A DNA stretch of 64,000 nt from NCBI GenBank assembly GCA_047495785.1, contig JBLDXI010000015.1, forward strand, positions 2,294,001 through 2,358,000, in the 5' to 3' direction. Numbering within the stretch: the stretch's first letter is position 1; every line of letters starts with the position of its first letter. Shown here piece after piece: positions 1-10,475 of this stretch. A program made the translations under genes and the position numbers. The notes under the pieces are model-generated. The model worked only from the letters and a program-made list of their open reading frames with translations, was not told where the DNA came from and made no database searches. The DNA is from Lepidodermella squamata. Taxonomy: Eukaryota > Gastrotricha.

Positions 1-822
1 CAATACGGGTCCAATCTGCTTGAGGTGTATAAGAAAAATTTCGAAGCTAAATTATGCGAGTCTCACAGCTCACCCATCTGGATGCATGACCACTGGCTCG
101 GCGTTCGTTCTTTTGAATTTGCTAACAACGCTGCGATTTTACGAAATTTCGCCGACTCGCGCATTCTCAATCACTCAGAGGCATCTGTTCACTTCGAAAC
201 GCCTTTCGCCGAGCCGCATCCGCTGTACCTAGCCAATATCGACCAGATTGAAACTTACGCCAAGCATGAATTGGATGCCATTGTCAGAAGAATAGCACAG
301 ATTGCTGACGGGGAAATGGGATTCATCCGCAGACTCCAAGATTTTCTGTGGAAAAGAGAGGACGGCTTTTTTGGAGCTCCAGTGCGAGTTTGGCGCTCAA
401 TGCAGGGCATCTGGTGCGCTGTCATTCGAATGCCTGAAAATCGCGACAGCCCTTTTGTGGAGCGCCATGGCCCTAACGGCTCATCTCCCGTTGATTGGGC
501 CATGGTTGAGCTTCCAGCTGAACTGTTGAGCGACGAGGATGGGCGAGTTATGACATTGGCGACTTCAGGCATCCTTATCGATCCAGACACGTTTGAGGGA
601 GCTCCGCAAACTATGCTGATAGCTACTACCGAAAAGCTGTGCTACCGGTTTGATAACGGCTTCATAGCGCGGTGGATTCGTCTCATTCCGATGCTCGATC
701 ACGAGAAAGGAGCTAGTATGAAGGGTGAGGGTAAATTCCCTGATGATCCAAGCGCAGTAAAATGGGCATTGGCAATTTGGAAACCTGCTGAAAATGTATC
801 GTCAACCACTGCAACTCTATAG
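1..822 (+). CDS. Unrecognised protein, 5'-truncated by the window edge
   Basis: The frame is open from base 1 to the TAG at 820-822 and has no convincing ATG near its start, so this is the 3' end or last exon of a larger gene (about 273 codons visible). The visible protein is soluble-looking, with no membrane segment, rich in Trp, Phe and His in its first 110 residues, and mixed alpha/beta in character afterwards. The C-terminal tail is Ser/Thr-rich. I recognise no family motif. Codon use and length argue for a real gene, but function cannot be assigned. No intron is evident in the visible part. Confidence 0.55.
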   Translation, partial: QYGSNLLEVYKKNFEAKLCESHSSPIWMHDHWLGVRSFEFANNAAILRNFADSRILNHSEASVHFETPFAEPHPLYLANIDQIETYAKHELDAIVRRIAQIADGEMGFIRRLQDFLWKREDGFFGAPVRVWRSMQGIWCAVIRMPENRDSPFVERHGPNGSSPVDWAMVELPAELLSDEDGRVMTLATSGILIDPDTFEGAPQTMLIATTEKLCYRFDNGFIARWIRLIPMLDHEKGASMKGEGKFPDDPSAVKWALAIWKPAENVSSTTATL

Positions 823-1084
823 CAGAGTTGATGTTAAACGGCAAGATAATTCAGAAGAGCAAATGAATAAACTAACGTGTTTTTCCCGTGGTTAAATGGA
901 AATATTTTTCACCTTAGAGTAGCGCCTAGAACATTCGACTTGTTTTTTTGTCCTTCAAGGTTAATGTATTTTGATTTCTATTGTTGTGTGAAAGCGCTTA
1001 TTCATTCGCAGTCGTGTTGTTGGTGGAAACACGCCAAACGTAGGCGTCGTTCACGCCGCAAAAACCAACGGCTTCTGAGGGTGG

Positions 1085-1091
1085 TATAAAA
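1085..1091 (+). promoter_or_regulatory. TATA box of the sushi-domain gene
   Basis: TATAAAA lies 51 bases upstream of the ATG at 1142 in otherwise non-coding sequence, leaving room for a short 5' UTR of about 20-25 nt. It supports the chosen start codon. Confidence 0.55.
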
Positions 1092-1141
1092 ATCCTAAGC
1101 TGGCAGCTGCTTTTTCGCCATCATTTTTCTTTCCGTTTAAA

Positions 1142-2683
1142 ATGTCAGCCAAGCTCGTGATACCTTTGTTAGCATCTCTCGCGGCGGTCGCTCACGTAGA
1201 GGCAGCAATATACTGCTTCGAGGCTCCGTCTATCGACAATTCAGAATGTTACAAAGACAAGGAAAAAATCGATCCGGCAAATCCGAACTGGGTGTTCAAA
1301 TCAGGCGAATCCGTGGACTATGTTTGCCTGGCTGGGTTCAGACTTGTTGGAAATGCGAAAGTCACCTGTCAAGCGGATGGTACTTGGTCACCTAAGCCTT
1401 TGCCTCGCTGTGTTGCTGTTACTACAACAACAGCCCGAACAACAACCACAACAACAGCCCGAACTACAACGACTACGACTGCTCCGAGATGCCGCGGCCT
1501 TCCAACACTCGGCAATGGCGCCTGTCAAGTTGCTGGTGATGATGGCTCAGGAAGTTACGCTCGAGGGGCCGTTGCAACCTGTACATGCGGCGAAGGCTTC
1601 AGATTCGGCAGCGGCACTTCGACGACAGTGACTGTCACATGTAGTAATTCTGGAACTTGGCCAACTCCGACTGCTTGTAGTGCTATACCGGTATGCTCAG
1701 CATTCCCCTCCTTCACTGATGGAAGCTGTGCGAGATCTGACGGAAGATCTGGTCCGATGTATGTTGGTGTCTCTATAACTTGCACGTGCGTCAACGGTTT
1801 CAGCTCAAATGGAGCAGCTAACGGGGCGACTAGCCAAACGGCAACCTGCCAGTCCAAAGATTCATGGTCCGCTTTGAACAAATGCCAAGAAGTCCCGAAA
1901 GACTGTCCTAGTCCGCCGCAAATCGATGGAAGCGGCTGCTCGAACTGCCCAGCTGAAGGCGTTCCATCCACCGCTACTTATTCCCCAAATACCGTCGTTA
2001 CATATACGTGCCGTTCGGATTACAGGCTCGAAGGAAACGCTAGAATTACATGCCAAAGAAATGGAACATGGACCGAACTTCCAAGATGTATATTGCTGAC
2101 TACGACAACTAGAGCGACGACTACTACGGCAATCTCTGTCTGCCCGGGACCTCCAGCAGTTGACGGAGCTGGTTGTAATAACTGCGCAAGAGCCCTGCCA
2201 ATTTTCTACACCGGCGACCAGATCCGGTATACATGCCGCGATGGATATCAAATCGGTGGAAATCCGATCATTACTTGTTTGGCTGGTGGAGTTTGGTCTA
2301 AGCCTCCAGTATGTACTTCGATCAGCGGTGGTGCCGATACGACAACCACAACAACCACAACAACCACAACAACCTCAACGACGACCACTACTCAAGCCAC
2401 GCCAGACAGAATCAATACTAGTAACGGCAGGGGTAACGATGGTGTACCTGGCCAGGGCGGCTCCGGGAATCAGGGCAGTGGAGGAAACAGTGGAACCAAC
2501 AACAGCGTTAACGCTATCAATGGAGGTGGGTCAAATTCTCCTACGACAAAGAAGCGAGACGGCGATAGCAAAGAAAAAGACGGCGATAGCAAGGAGAGAA
2601 AATCGACCACCACAACTAGAACAACACCCAGAACTACTTCAACTACACGTGCTACAACAAGCCAAAATCGCCGAGGTCGCTGA
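1142..2683 (+). CDS. Secreted protein with five sushi (CCP) modules and mucin-like Thr linkers
   Basis: Single-exon gene, 513 aa. Residues 1-22 form a signal peptide. Five complement-control-protein (sushi) modules follow, at about 25-90, 113-180, 183-247, 253-316 and 331-391, each with the usual four Cys and a Gly-x-Trp near the last Cys (for example GTWSPKPLPRC). Modules 1/2, 4/5 and 5/tail are separated by poly-Thr linkers likely to carry O-glycans. The C-terminal 120 residues are low-complexity: Thr runs, Gly/Asn-rich, then a repeated DGDSKEK motif and Thr/Arg-rich end. No membrane anchor is visible, so it is probably an extracellular or coat/mucus protein with adhesive or recognition roles (inference). 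A TATA box lies upstream and AATAAA follows at 2742-2747. Confidence 0.85.
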   Translation: MSAKLVIPLLASLAAVAHVEAAIYCFEAPSIDNSECYKDKEKIDPANPNWVFKSGESVDYVCLAGFRLVGNAKVTCQADGTWSPKPLPRCVAVTTTTARTTTTTTARTTTTTTAPRCRGLPTLGNGACQVAGDDGSGSYARGAVATCTCGEGFRFGSGTSTTVTVTCSNSGTWPTPTACSAIPVCSAFPSFTDGSCARSDGRSGPMYVGVSITCTCVNGFSSNGAANGATSQTATCQSKDSWSALNKCQEVPKDCPSPPQIDGSGCSNCPAEGVPSTATYSPNTVVTYTCRSDYRLEGNARITCQRNGTWTELPRCILLTTTTRATTTTAISVCPGPPAVDGAGCNNCARALPIFYTGDQIRYTCRDGYQIGGNPIITCLAGGVWSKPPVCTSISGGADTTTTTTTTTTTTSTTTTTQATPDRINTSNGRGNDGVPGQGGSGNQGSGGNSGTNNSVNAINGGGSNSPTTKKRDGDSKEKDGDSKERKSTTTTRTTPRTTSTTRATTSQNRRGR

Positions 2684-2747
2684 AAGAGAACGGTTGATTA
2701 GGAACCTATTGTTTATTTCGGTCATGTTATTTCTATATTCCAATAAA

Positions 2748-3272
2748 GTAATTCGCACTTTGCAAATTCAAGAATCGGTAGGGCAAAAGCCTGTTTAAGT
2801 GTTTTCTGTTCTACGTAGAAAAAGAATCGTGTACTAGTTTTCGGGGAGTTGAGATGAAATTGGATTTCTTGCCATGCTCACCAACACGAAAAGTCCGGGA
2901 GGATTACAGCAACGCCGTACTCGCCGTAGTACATGCGAAGGTGGCACAGGAAAACTGACGTTCACTGGGGACGCATCATTAGGTGTCAATCTAAAGTCGC
3001 TAATTCTTCGCTGAATAAAGTCCGAATCATGTCTGAAGTCTTGAGACAGGTTCAGCTTCGTAATTTTTGGAAAAGGCAATCCATTATATCGCAACAGAAA
3101 TCCGCGGGGGCATACTTATAAGTATGGATGAGTGCATTGTGGGCATGAAATACAATACATATTTTCTTCGTGAAACTCGTGGAGCAACTGTCCTCTCACT
3201 TTTGTCCAATAAACATCTCAAATTCCTGTATGGAATGTATAAGAAGGCAGGTAATCATTGAAATTCGGCGAT
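2748..3272. other. Intergenic region, no gene seen
   Basis: About 520 bases between the sushi gene poly(A) signal and the broken receptor. Only short unrelated ORFs (under 90 codons) are present and none has a recognisable motif. The 3' part should contain the old promoter of the receptor pseudogene, but I see no clear TATA box. Confidence 0.5.
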
Positions 3273-5644
3273 ATGAAAATGCGAATTGTTTTATTATCAA
3301 TCACAATCGTCGTCACAGCTATCTGTGGATGTATTGGGAATGCGCAAAAGGACAAGATGTTAAGGCTTGTAAGCTTCATCACGAGAACGCATGATATACA
3401 GAGAACAAATGGTACGGTTTGCCATGCTGCGTACCAAGTTGCAGCAGATGAGGCTAACAGGAGGCAAGATATCCTTCCTAATTACAGAATTGAAATTCAG
3501 ATTGAGGACGAGGCAACTAATTGACTGGGTGTAATACCGTCTGTCATCAAAGTTATGGAACAAGAACGTCTGAATTCTAACGGACAAAGCACTCTCGCCC
3601 CTGTTTTCATCGGTCAGCAGGTGAATTGTCAATTTTCCTCTTCCGTCATCGACTTTTACAATTCCTTACATTTTTCCTACGGATGCGGCACCTTAAATTT
3701 ACTACTACCTCGTGAACGTCATCGGGCGCTCTATCGGCCACAAGCACCGTTGGAAGTTCCTCTTTTCGGCGCGAGCAAATTCATCAAGGAAGTTGGAAAA
3801 TGGAAAAAGGTCGGCGTAATAACTTCGACGCGTCTTGATGACTACATACTGGGTAAAAGGTTCTATCAAATCGCGAGCGAGGCCGGTATCCAAGTTTCTA
3901 CAATCATTACATCGATCGATTTCACTGACACGAACTTTATACAAGAGATTGTTCAGAGCCAGACCAGAATTTTCTTTGTTGCTACGACTCAGGCAGCTCT
4001 TTGTGTTAAAATTTGGTGCCAAACATACCGAGCTGGCATTCGGGAGCCGCAGTACGTGTTTGTCGCTTCTTTTGTGTGCGTTCACTCCCCAGCAACAATC
4101 AATCAACCAGAATGCACAGAACCAGAAATGGTGGATAGGCAAATGCGGATCACATTCTGGATAGGCTTGTCTAAAGTTTATGGAAGTAATTATCAAGGTA
4201 AAAGTAGCTTGGGCTTCAATAACGTAGAATTCGAGCAACGCCTCACTGCGCTGATCGGGAGACGTGCTGATCTCGAAAGTGATTACTACGTGCGACTCTT
4301 TTGCCAAGATGTTGCTACAGCGGCAATTTTCACGCTGAACAAGGCGAAAGAAAGCTGAATTCCCTGTACAACGCCACCCTATCCGAGTATTGGAATAACT
4401 TGGAAATAGCCCAACCTGTTCTGAATCAGTCAGCAATAGAGTTGGACATTGCAACAACTCGAATAAGTCGCATAAAATTTTCGAAAAGACTGGAGGTTGA
4501 TAACGAGAATCTAACAGTATCTCAAATGGTTTACAAATCTATTAGACATCTGTACTCAGTTATACCTACTGATCTAGAAGCTAAAAGCATAAGTGTCGAA
4601 AACCTCCTTATCCAGCCGTATCACCAGCCTCCAATGTTACCGATCTGGTTTACACAGTCGGGACAACCACCGAAAGATCTGTCGGAAATCATAATAATTC
4701 ATACTAAATTCTCAGCGTCGGCCAAGTTCTCGCTAGTTGCTAGTAGGCTAGCATAGGCTAGCAAAGGCTTGGCAGCACAGGTTTTTCCATGACTTATACG
4801 TGCTATTCGTGGTTTCGTGCCAGTGGGGTAGATGCGCAATCACAGCCCTATTTCGATTTCTGGGCAATGATAATTGCTACGATTGGATGCTTGCTGTTGA
4901 ATATCGCTGTTTACGCGCAAATTTTGACGCCCTGGAGTTGTGAATGGATCGAAATTTTACCAGTGATCGCATTTGGCTTGATTGACGTAACGATCGTATC
5001 GAAAGCATTTTTCGTCTCCAGAATAGCTCAACAACCTCACCACAGTACTGCGACAACTTTCCGAACAAATATTTCGCGAATGACTTCGAGAACGCGCTCG
5101 AAGCGGGATGAGCCCATCAAGATTGAATGTGGTTTACGCTGCGATATCAGTGATCTTAGTTTCTGGTTTGTTGCTCTTCATTCGTCTTGCTTTAGTAGAT
5201 CCACCGAAGTTATTCATGCAGCAGAGCCCATTATCGTTTGATTCTTCGAAAGATGAGTATTTTGTGACTGTATCAGAGCGATGCTGGTCTGTGAATCAAC
5301 CAGCTTGGTTAGCTGGCTTCGCTTGCCTGAATTTTTTCACTCTGATTTGTGGAGCTTTTCTCCTGGTGTCGGTTAAAGGTCTAATAATTCCTGCTCGTTT
5401 CCAAATTGAAAGCATCGTGACAAAAATTTGCGCCGTCAATGGTCTGACACTTTTTCTAGCGGCGACTTTGGCATTTATATCCGCCGGAAAATGGCTCGAT
5501 CAGATCGTTGTTCTGGCTGCTAGCGAGATACTTTTTTCATTCACAATAAGCGTGATTTTGTTCTCGCAGATTTGGTACGCTAAGTGGAGGAAAGCTTTAT
5601 CGAAAGATGCATATCAAACCGATAGGTGCAAAACGCCTCACTGA
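3273..5644 (+). pseudogene. GABA-B-like class C GPCR, degenerate copy (receptor locus 1)
   Basis: Collinear along its whole length with the intact receptor at 10476-12809: signal peptide, Venus-flytrap ligand-binding fold, PPKDLSEI linker and 7TM domain. It carries several lesions. An in-frame TGA at 3522-3524 replaces the Gly codon found in the paralogue. One base is missing near 4342-4346, shifting the frame just before the equivalent of the RKL motif. TM1 is lost between about 4740 and 4790, where short GCTAG-type repeats sit instead. A further frame change lies near 5070-5110 in intracellular loop 2. TM2-TM3 are readable at 4789-5060 and TM4-TM7 at 5108-5640. The four lesions together argue for a pseudogene rather than sequencing errors. 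Its 3' half is duplicated at 6776-7490. Confidence 0.85.
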
Positions 5645-5904
5645 ACTGTGAATGCTGGAAAATACTTGGAAACCAACCTTCATGTACCATGTATTCTCGC
5701 TTGTGAACCGACTTGTGATTACTGATCCCATTCCATGAGTTGGTTGTTAAACTAAACGTATAATTGCTAGTCAGCAATTATTTCATATGATTTGTACTTC
5801 ATTTGCGTGATTCGGCCCCTATCGCTATGAGCTTCGCACGCGTCTCTCAATCATAGCACGTGTGGCTAATGAATATTTCCCATTCTTGAAATTTTCGTAG
5901 TAAA

Positions 5905-6558
5905 ATGAAAATCACACTGATCCAATGTTTCTTGTCGCTTTGCTCGTTGCAGCTATCGTTCTCGTTACCTAGAAAAATATTTCATCCCGAGCACGATCAA
6001 AATCTAGAGACTTCTGATCAAGCGATTACTCCATCGAGTAAAACAGCGTTCGGAAATAAGAGGCAGAAGGATGCTCGCCCATCTTGGAAACGGAACTTTG
6101 AGCGTCAATTGTCAGAAGAGTCTCTTCTCGACATGGTAAGTAAGCAGCTGGCTGAAGTCATAAACTCGAAAGTATACATCAAGAAGGACGATAACTCGGA
6201 GAAATGGCATTGCGGTCATACTCCTGGTTTAGAGAAACTGACAAAGGCTCTGGCTCGTTTCGCAAACTGTACCCCAGGCTCAATGGGTAAGTTTTTCAAT
6301 GTTTTTCCACCTGCCACCACCTTAACAATTATAGAAACTTTTCTCTCAGCAAATATAAACGCTTGCTGCTTGGAACACGATAAGTGCTACGGCGAACACG
6401 GCTTACCTCGAGCAGTTTGCGAAGCTCGATTTTGCCTTTGCATGGTTTCTTCTGTCAAAGATCCAAGCCCAATGTGCTCGCTAACTGGCCTCTATTTCTG
6501 CGGATTTACAGCTGCTTATGGCGGCGATCATTTCGAAAAACTAAGCCGGTTAACCTAA
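5905..6558 (+). CDS. Secreted phospholipase A2-like protein, copy 1
   Basis: ATG at 5905 opens a signal peptide (residues 1-21). A basic, Ser-rich propeptide-like stretch of about 60 residues follows, then a Cys-rich domain with the PLA2 active-site signature CCLEHDKCYG, in which His-Asp would be catalytic. The 63-nt segment 6287-6349 starts GTAAGT and ends TCTCAG. It is a multiple of three and so reads through as ORF, but it is best read as an intron because the paralogue has one at the same place; spliced, the protein is about 196 aa. The Cys pattern and the CxxHDxCY/FCxC spacing recall the secreted PLA2-like family I know from nematodes, which lacks the classical calcium-loop motif. Enzyme activity is therefore plausible but unproven. 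It lies 261 bases downstream of receptor pseudogene 1. Confidence 0.8.
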   Translation: MKITLIQCFLSLCSLQLSFSLPRKIFHPEHDQNLETSDQAITPSSKTAFGNKRQKDARPSWKRNFERQLSEESLLDMVSKQLAEVINSKVYIKKDDNSEKWHCGHTPGLEKLTKALARFANCTPGSMGKFFNVFPPATTLTIIETFLSANINACCLEHDKCYGEHGLPRAVCEARFCLCMVSSVKDPSPMCSLTGLYFCGFTAAYGGDHFEKLSRLT

Positions 6559-6775
6559 GATATGCTCTTGATACTCTAACTAACCATGCCTGAGACTTCT
6601 GAAATGAATCACAAAAAATATAGTGATGACGATCCATCCCATAATCGAGAATTCAAATAGCTATGATCTACCTTAATTTCGAAAACCGAACGCATACAGG
6701 TTGTGGAAGATCATAGGTTGAAATAAATTATTTTGATTAATTGGCTCGATTACAAATAATGGTGTGTCAAGCTGA

Positions 6776-7490
6776 GTTCTCGCTAGTTGCGAGAGTTTAG
6801 CGGCGCCAGGTTTTCTATGACTTATACACGTGCTATTCGTGGTTTCGTGCCAGTGGGGTAGATGCGCAATCACAGCCCTATTTCGATTTCTGGGGAATGA
6901 TAATTGCTACGATTGGATGCTTGCTGTTGAATATCGCTGTTTACGCGCAAATTTTGACGCCCTGGAGTTGTGAATGGATCGAAATTTTACCAGTGATCGC
7001 ATTTGGCTTGATTGTTGATTGATGTAACGATCGTATCGAAAGCATGTTTCGTATCTAAAATAGCTCAACAACGTCACCGCAGAACTGCGACAACTTTCCG
7101 AACAAATTGGTATGATTGCCTGATTTTCTTCACAGTTGACATCAGTGACAACAGTTTGCGACGTCTAACACTTTATCTATAGCGGCAACTTTGGCATTTT
7201 TATCTGGCGGGAATCGACTCGACCAAATCGTCTTTCTGGCTGCTAGCGAGATAATTTTCTTATTCACAAAAAACGCGATTATTTTCTCACAGATTAGTTT
7301 TGTTAAGTGGAAAAAACCTTTATCAAAAGATGAGGATAAAACCGAAAGATGCAAAACACCTCATAGAAATTTGAGTTCAGGAAACAACATCATAATAGGG
7401 ATTGATATGGACATTTCTGGAGGTTTTTCGGAACTGCTTTTGGAAACTAACCTACTAATAATTCTCGCTAGTGAACCCAATGATTACTGA
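6776..7490 (+). pseudogene. Receptor-tail fragment (duplicate of locus 1)
   Basis: Near-identical to 4728-5010 of locus 1 in its first part (TM2-TM3 region). It then has a short TTGATTGATG duplication and a deletion that removes TM4-TM6, and resumes with a TM7-like stretch at 7191-7350 (LDQIVFLAASEI). Frames are inconsistent and no ligand-binding domain is present. This is a dead 3' fragment carried along in the tandem duplication that also copied the PLA2 gene. Confidence 0.8.
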
Positions 7491-7685
7491 GTCCATGCTA
7501 AAAGTTGATAGATGTTCTAAACGTAGTATATTCGCCAATCAGAAAATATTATTATCCTTTGACTTCATGCTCATAATTCAGCCTCTATCGCAGTGCGCAG
7601 TGACCTTCGCACGCGTCTGTCCATCATAGCACGTGGGGTAATAGCGTAATAGCTATTTTTAATTCTTGAAGTTTTCGTAGTAAAA

Positions 7686-8191
7686 ATGGAAATCACACTG
7701 CTCCTGGGTTTATTCTCCCTTTGCTTGTTGCCGCCATCTTTCTCGTCAGAGGAGTCTCTTCTCGACTTGGTTAGTGAGCAGCTGGCTGAAGCCATAAACT
7801 CGAAAGTAAACATCAAGAAGGATGAGGAGGGAGGAGAGGAGGAGGAGAAATGGCATTGCGGCCATACTCCTGGTGTGGAGAAGCTGACAAAGGCTCTGGC
7901 TCGTTTCGCCGACTGTACCCCTGGCTCGATGGGTAAGATTTTCCACATCTTACCCTCCTTAACAAAGAAAAAAATTTGTCAGAAAATATTAACGCGTGCT
8001 GCTTGGAACACGATAACTGTTACGGTGAACAAAAATTGCCGAGAGAAGTCTGCGAAACTCAATTTTGCCTCTGCATGGTTTCATCGGTCAAAGATCCAAG
8101 TCCCACGTGCTCGCTAACTGGCCTCTCTTTCTGCGTAATTACAGCTGCTTATGGCGGCGATCATTACGAAAAACTAAGCCGGTTAACCTAA
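7686..8191 (+). CDS. Secreted phospholipase A2-like protein, copy 2
   Basis: Two exons: 7686-7932 and 7983-8191, with a 50-nt intron (GTAAGA to GTCAG) that breaks the reading frame and so must be spliced; the product is 151 aa. A signal peptide (about 1-20) is followed directly by the mature Cys-rich domain with the CCLEHDNCYG active-site signature. Compared with copy 1 it lacks the roughly 50-residue basic propeptide but has gained an acidic Glu/Gly run before the WHCGH motif. The intron position and phase match copy 1. The last 70 residues are very similar between copies and the sequence after the stop codon is nearly identical, so the duplication is recent. Confidence 0.85.
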
Positions 8192-8272
8192 GATATGCTC
8201 TTGATACTCTAACTAACCATGCCTGAGACTTCTGAAATGAATCACAAAAAATATAGTGATGACGTGAATACT

Positions 8273-8301
8273 AAGTGGTTGTTTTGGCGCGTCGTTAACG
8301 A
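8273..8301. mobile_element. Solo terminal inverted repeat of a TA-inserting MITE
   Basis: This 29-base stretch, ending GGCGCGTCGTTAACGA before TA, is nearly identical to the right terminal repeat of the complete element at 42086-42286. No matching left end is visible upstream, so it is a remnant. Confidence 0.6.
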
Positions 8302-8311
8302 TATGCTGTAA

Positions 8312-8575
8312 CGGAACCAAATTTTAGACTTTAGTAGTGAGCTCAAATCGCTTTTATGATATTTATTGCAGGTAAAGATTGGCCACAATAATTATAGAAA
8401 ATTCACCAGTGAATTGAGCGCAATATTCACGATAAGACGGAGTGTTCAATTCAGAATTCATGCTTAGCCTAAAAATCGTAAAAATATTCAAAAAAATGAC
8501 ACTTGGAATATTTCGAATTTTGTTCCGATACAGGATACAGCAAATTTGGTTCCGCTCACCGTAAATTTGGTTCCG
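8312..8575. repeat. Dispersed repeat bounded by CGGAACC(A)AATTT inverted ends, copy 1
   Basis: The left end CGGAACCAAATTT (8312) is the reverse complement of AAATTTGGTTCCG at the right end (8575), and a second AAATTTGGTTCCG lies at 8543. The interior (CACAATAATTA..., GTGTTCAATTCAGAA...) matches 20388-20688, where the same end motifs occur. It looks like a small non-autonomous inverted-repeat element. No target-site duplication was found. Confidence 0.6.
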
Positions 8576-8898
8576 CTAAAAGATATTCCGGTTGGAATAA
8601 ATTATTCTTATTAATTGGCCCGATGACAAATAATGGTGTGTCAAGTTTAAGACACGATCGTGTCTGAGGGGTATCTGATTAATGTCTTATCGAGCGCCGC
8701 GTAAAGGTCATCCCACCATAGCGTCAACCCCCGAGCGTCACTGCGGTTTTATCTCCCGTCCTTATCTCACTTAGACTGGCCATTTCTCTAGTAAATCATC
8801 AATTTGGCAACTGGTGTGAACTCAGATAGAACTACCGGCGAGATGAACCCGGTGGACATTCGTGACTTGGCAAAGCTAACACCTACGTCAGACTAAGC

Positions 8899-8906
8899 TA
8901 TAAAAG
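8899..8906 (+). promoter_or_regulatory. TATA box of the trypsin gene
   Basis: TATAAAAG lies 78 bases upstream of the ATG at 8977. A 14-base perfect palindrome, GACACGATCGTGTC, lies further upstream at about 8651-8664. Confidence 0.6.
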
Positions 8907-8976
8907 AAGCCACAGTTAGCCGGAAATTTCAATCACTCCAAGCAATTACAACCAATCAAAAAGCTAATCTAAAACA

Positions 8977-9935
8977 ATGCAGTCTGTTCTTCTCCTAGTT
9001 GCCCTTCTATCGCCGGCAATTGTCCTTGCAGCCCCGGCGAACTTCGAAACTATCTGTAAGTAAAGTAATCTTTAATTTCAAACCTATATCAATTTCGGCT
9101 TTTGAGTACAGTGAAAGCCCTCCTGAAAGAAGACGATTATGCCGTCGAAACCCGAGCTTTCACTCAGCCTTCAACATGTGGCCGGAACAAGTACGACAAT
9201 TACAACTACATCCTACCCCAACCATGGATTGTCGGAGGCCAGAATTCCGCGCCAAACGCTCACCCGTGGCAAGTCTCTCTCCAGCTTAGAGGAGGACATA
9301 CCTGCGGTGGCAGTATCATCAACCAGAACTATATCCTAACTGCTGCCCACTGCTTCGGCGGTCTCTTCGGCGGCGGCGCCTCATCGTGGCGTGCCATTGC
9401 CGGCAAACACTCGATCAGCCAAAAGGAATCTTCGGAGAAAGCCTACGACGTAGCCTCTATTATCAAGCACGAGAATTATAACTCCCGCACTAGCGCTAAC
9501 GACATTGCTCTTGTAAAACTCTCTTCGCCAATCACGTTCACCGATGAAATTCAACCAATCTGCCTGCCGAGCGCTTCAATTGGCTCTTTGGAGGGTAGTA
9601 ACGGTATTGTGACTGGCTGGGGAGCACTTCGTCAGGGTGGTCAGGGCGCAACGCTGCTGCAGGAGGTTCAAGTGCCAATCATCTCGAACACTGTCTGTCA
9701 GCAAAAGTACTCGAGTGCGAAAATCGACGGTGGTATGCTCTGCGCTGGTTACGACGCCGGAGGTAAAGACGCCTGCCAGGGTGACAGCGGTGGTCCCTTC
9801 ATCGTTAAAGACAACGGCATGGCAACTTTGGTTGGTGTTGTGTCCTGGGGCGAGGGCTGTGCTCAACGCAATAAACCCGGTGTCTACGCTCGTGTTAGCA
9901 ACTACATCTCTTGGATCAACACAAATGCCAAGTAA
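8977..9935 (+). CDS. Trypsin-like serine protease (secreted zymogen)
   Basis: Two exons, 8977-9055 and 9112-9935, with a 56-nt intron (GTAAGT to GTACAG); the product is 300 aa. Exon 1 encodes the signal peptide. A short propeptide precedes the activation site at IVGGQN (about residue 66). The chymotrypsin-fold triad is complete: His in TAAHC, Asp in NDIALVKL and Ser in GDSGGP. The residue six positions before the catalytic Ser is Asp (DACQGDSGG), the trypsin S1 specificity determinant, so cleavage after Lys/Arg is expected. The unusual feature is a Gly-rich insertion (GGLFGGGAS) after the catalytic His. A TATA box lies upstream and AATAAA at 10055-10060. Likely digestive or immune protease (family knowledge). 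Confidence 0.93.
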
Positions 9936-10475
9936 ACAGAACTCTGGCGTTCTCACGTTGACATTCATATTTATAGTAATCTAGCGAATTTTGAATTTAG
10001 TTATGAAATCGTATTTTCTACCCGCTATGCTGGTTCATGCGAAAAATAACAAATAATAAAACTGAATAGTTTAACATCTCTGCCTAGTCTTGTGAAGACG
10101 ATTCTTGATCATTCGTTGAGATCATTCGTTGAGAGTATGTCTAATGGGCGCTATTCAGTCCAACGATCAAGGTCATTCCAGCCTAATTATGCTCGAGACA
10201 CCAAAATAAGGAAATCAACAGGAAAGGTTTTTGCATATTGGCTTCAGCTAAGAAACCTTTGCCCATATTAGCACGTACTTCGCATTTCTGAAGAGTCCTA
10301 CAAGTCACGTAGAGTCGCTAGAGATGAACTAGTAACTTGGCTCATCCTTACTCGAGGATATCGACCAGGTTGTTTGGCCTCCTCTTCTTACATCATTAGG
10401 TGGCATATTTAGGAAATTGTGAAAGATCTGTTCACTTATTTTCGCCCTCCTCGCAAAAGACATCAAAATTGTGTC

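Larger units (their letters stand above)
4725..8650. repeat. Tandem segmental duplication: receptor tail + PLA2 block
   Basis: Two copies of one block lie head to tail. Copy 1 spans about 4725-6775 and copy 2 about 6776-8650. Matching landmarks are the stretch after TTCTCGCTAGTTGC (4728 and 6779), the long near-identical 6830-7020 versus 4805-4990 segment, the two PLA2 genes, a near-identical stretch after the PLA2 stop codons (6549-6645 versus 8182-8264), and the common block end AATAATGGTGTGTCAAG (about 6755-6771 and 8629-8645). Copy 2 has lost most of receptor TM4-TM6 and has gained repeat sequence at 8273-8575 between the PLA2 gene and the block end. Confidence 0.8.

Noticed and set aside
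877-1089. 70-codon ORF upstream of the sushi gene
   Set aside because: It overlaps the promoter/TATA region and has no motif.
3522-3524. In-frame TGA as a selenocysteine codon
   Set aside because: The paralogue has Gly, not Cys, here, and the gene carries several further frameshifts, so nonsense mutation is the simpler reading.
3705-4457. 250-codon minus-strand ORF
   Set aside because: Antisense of receptor pseudogene 1; no family features.
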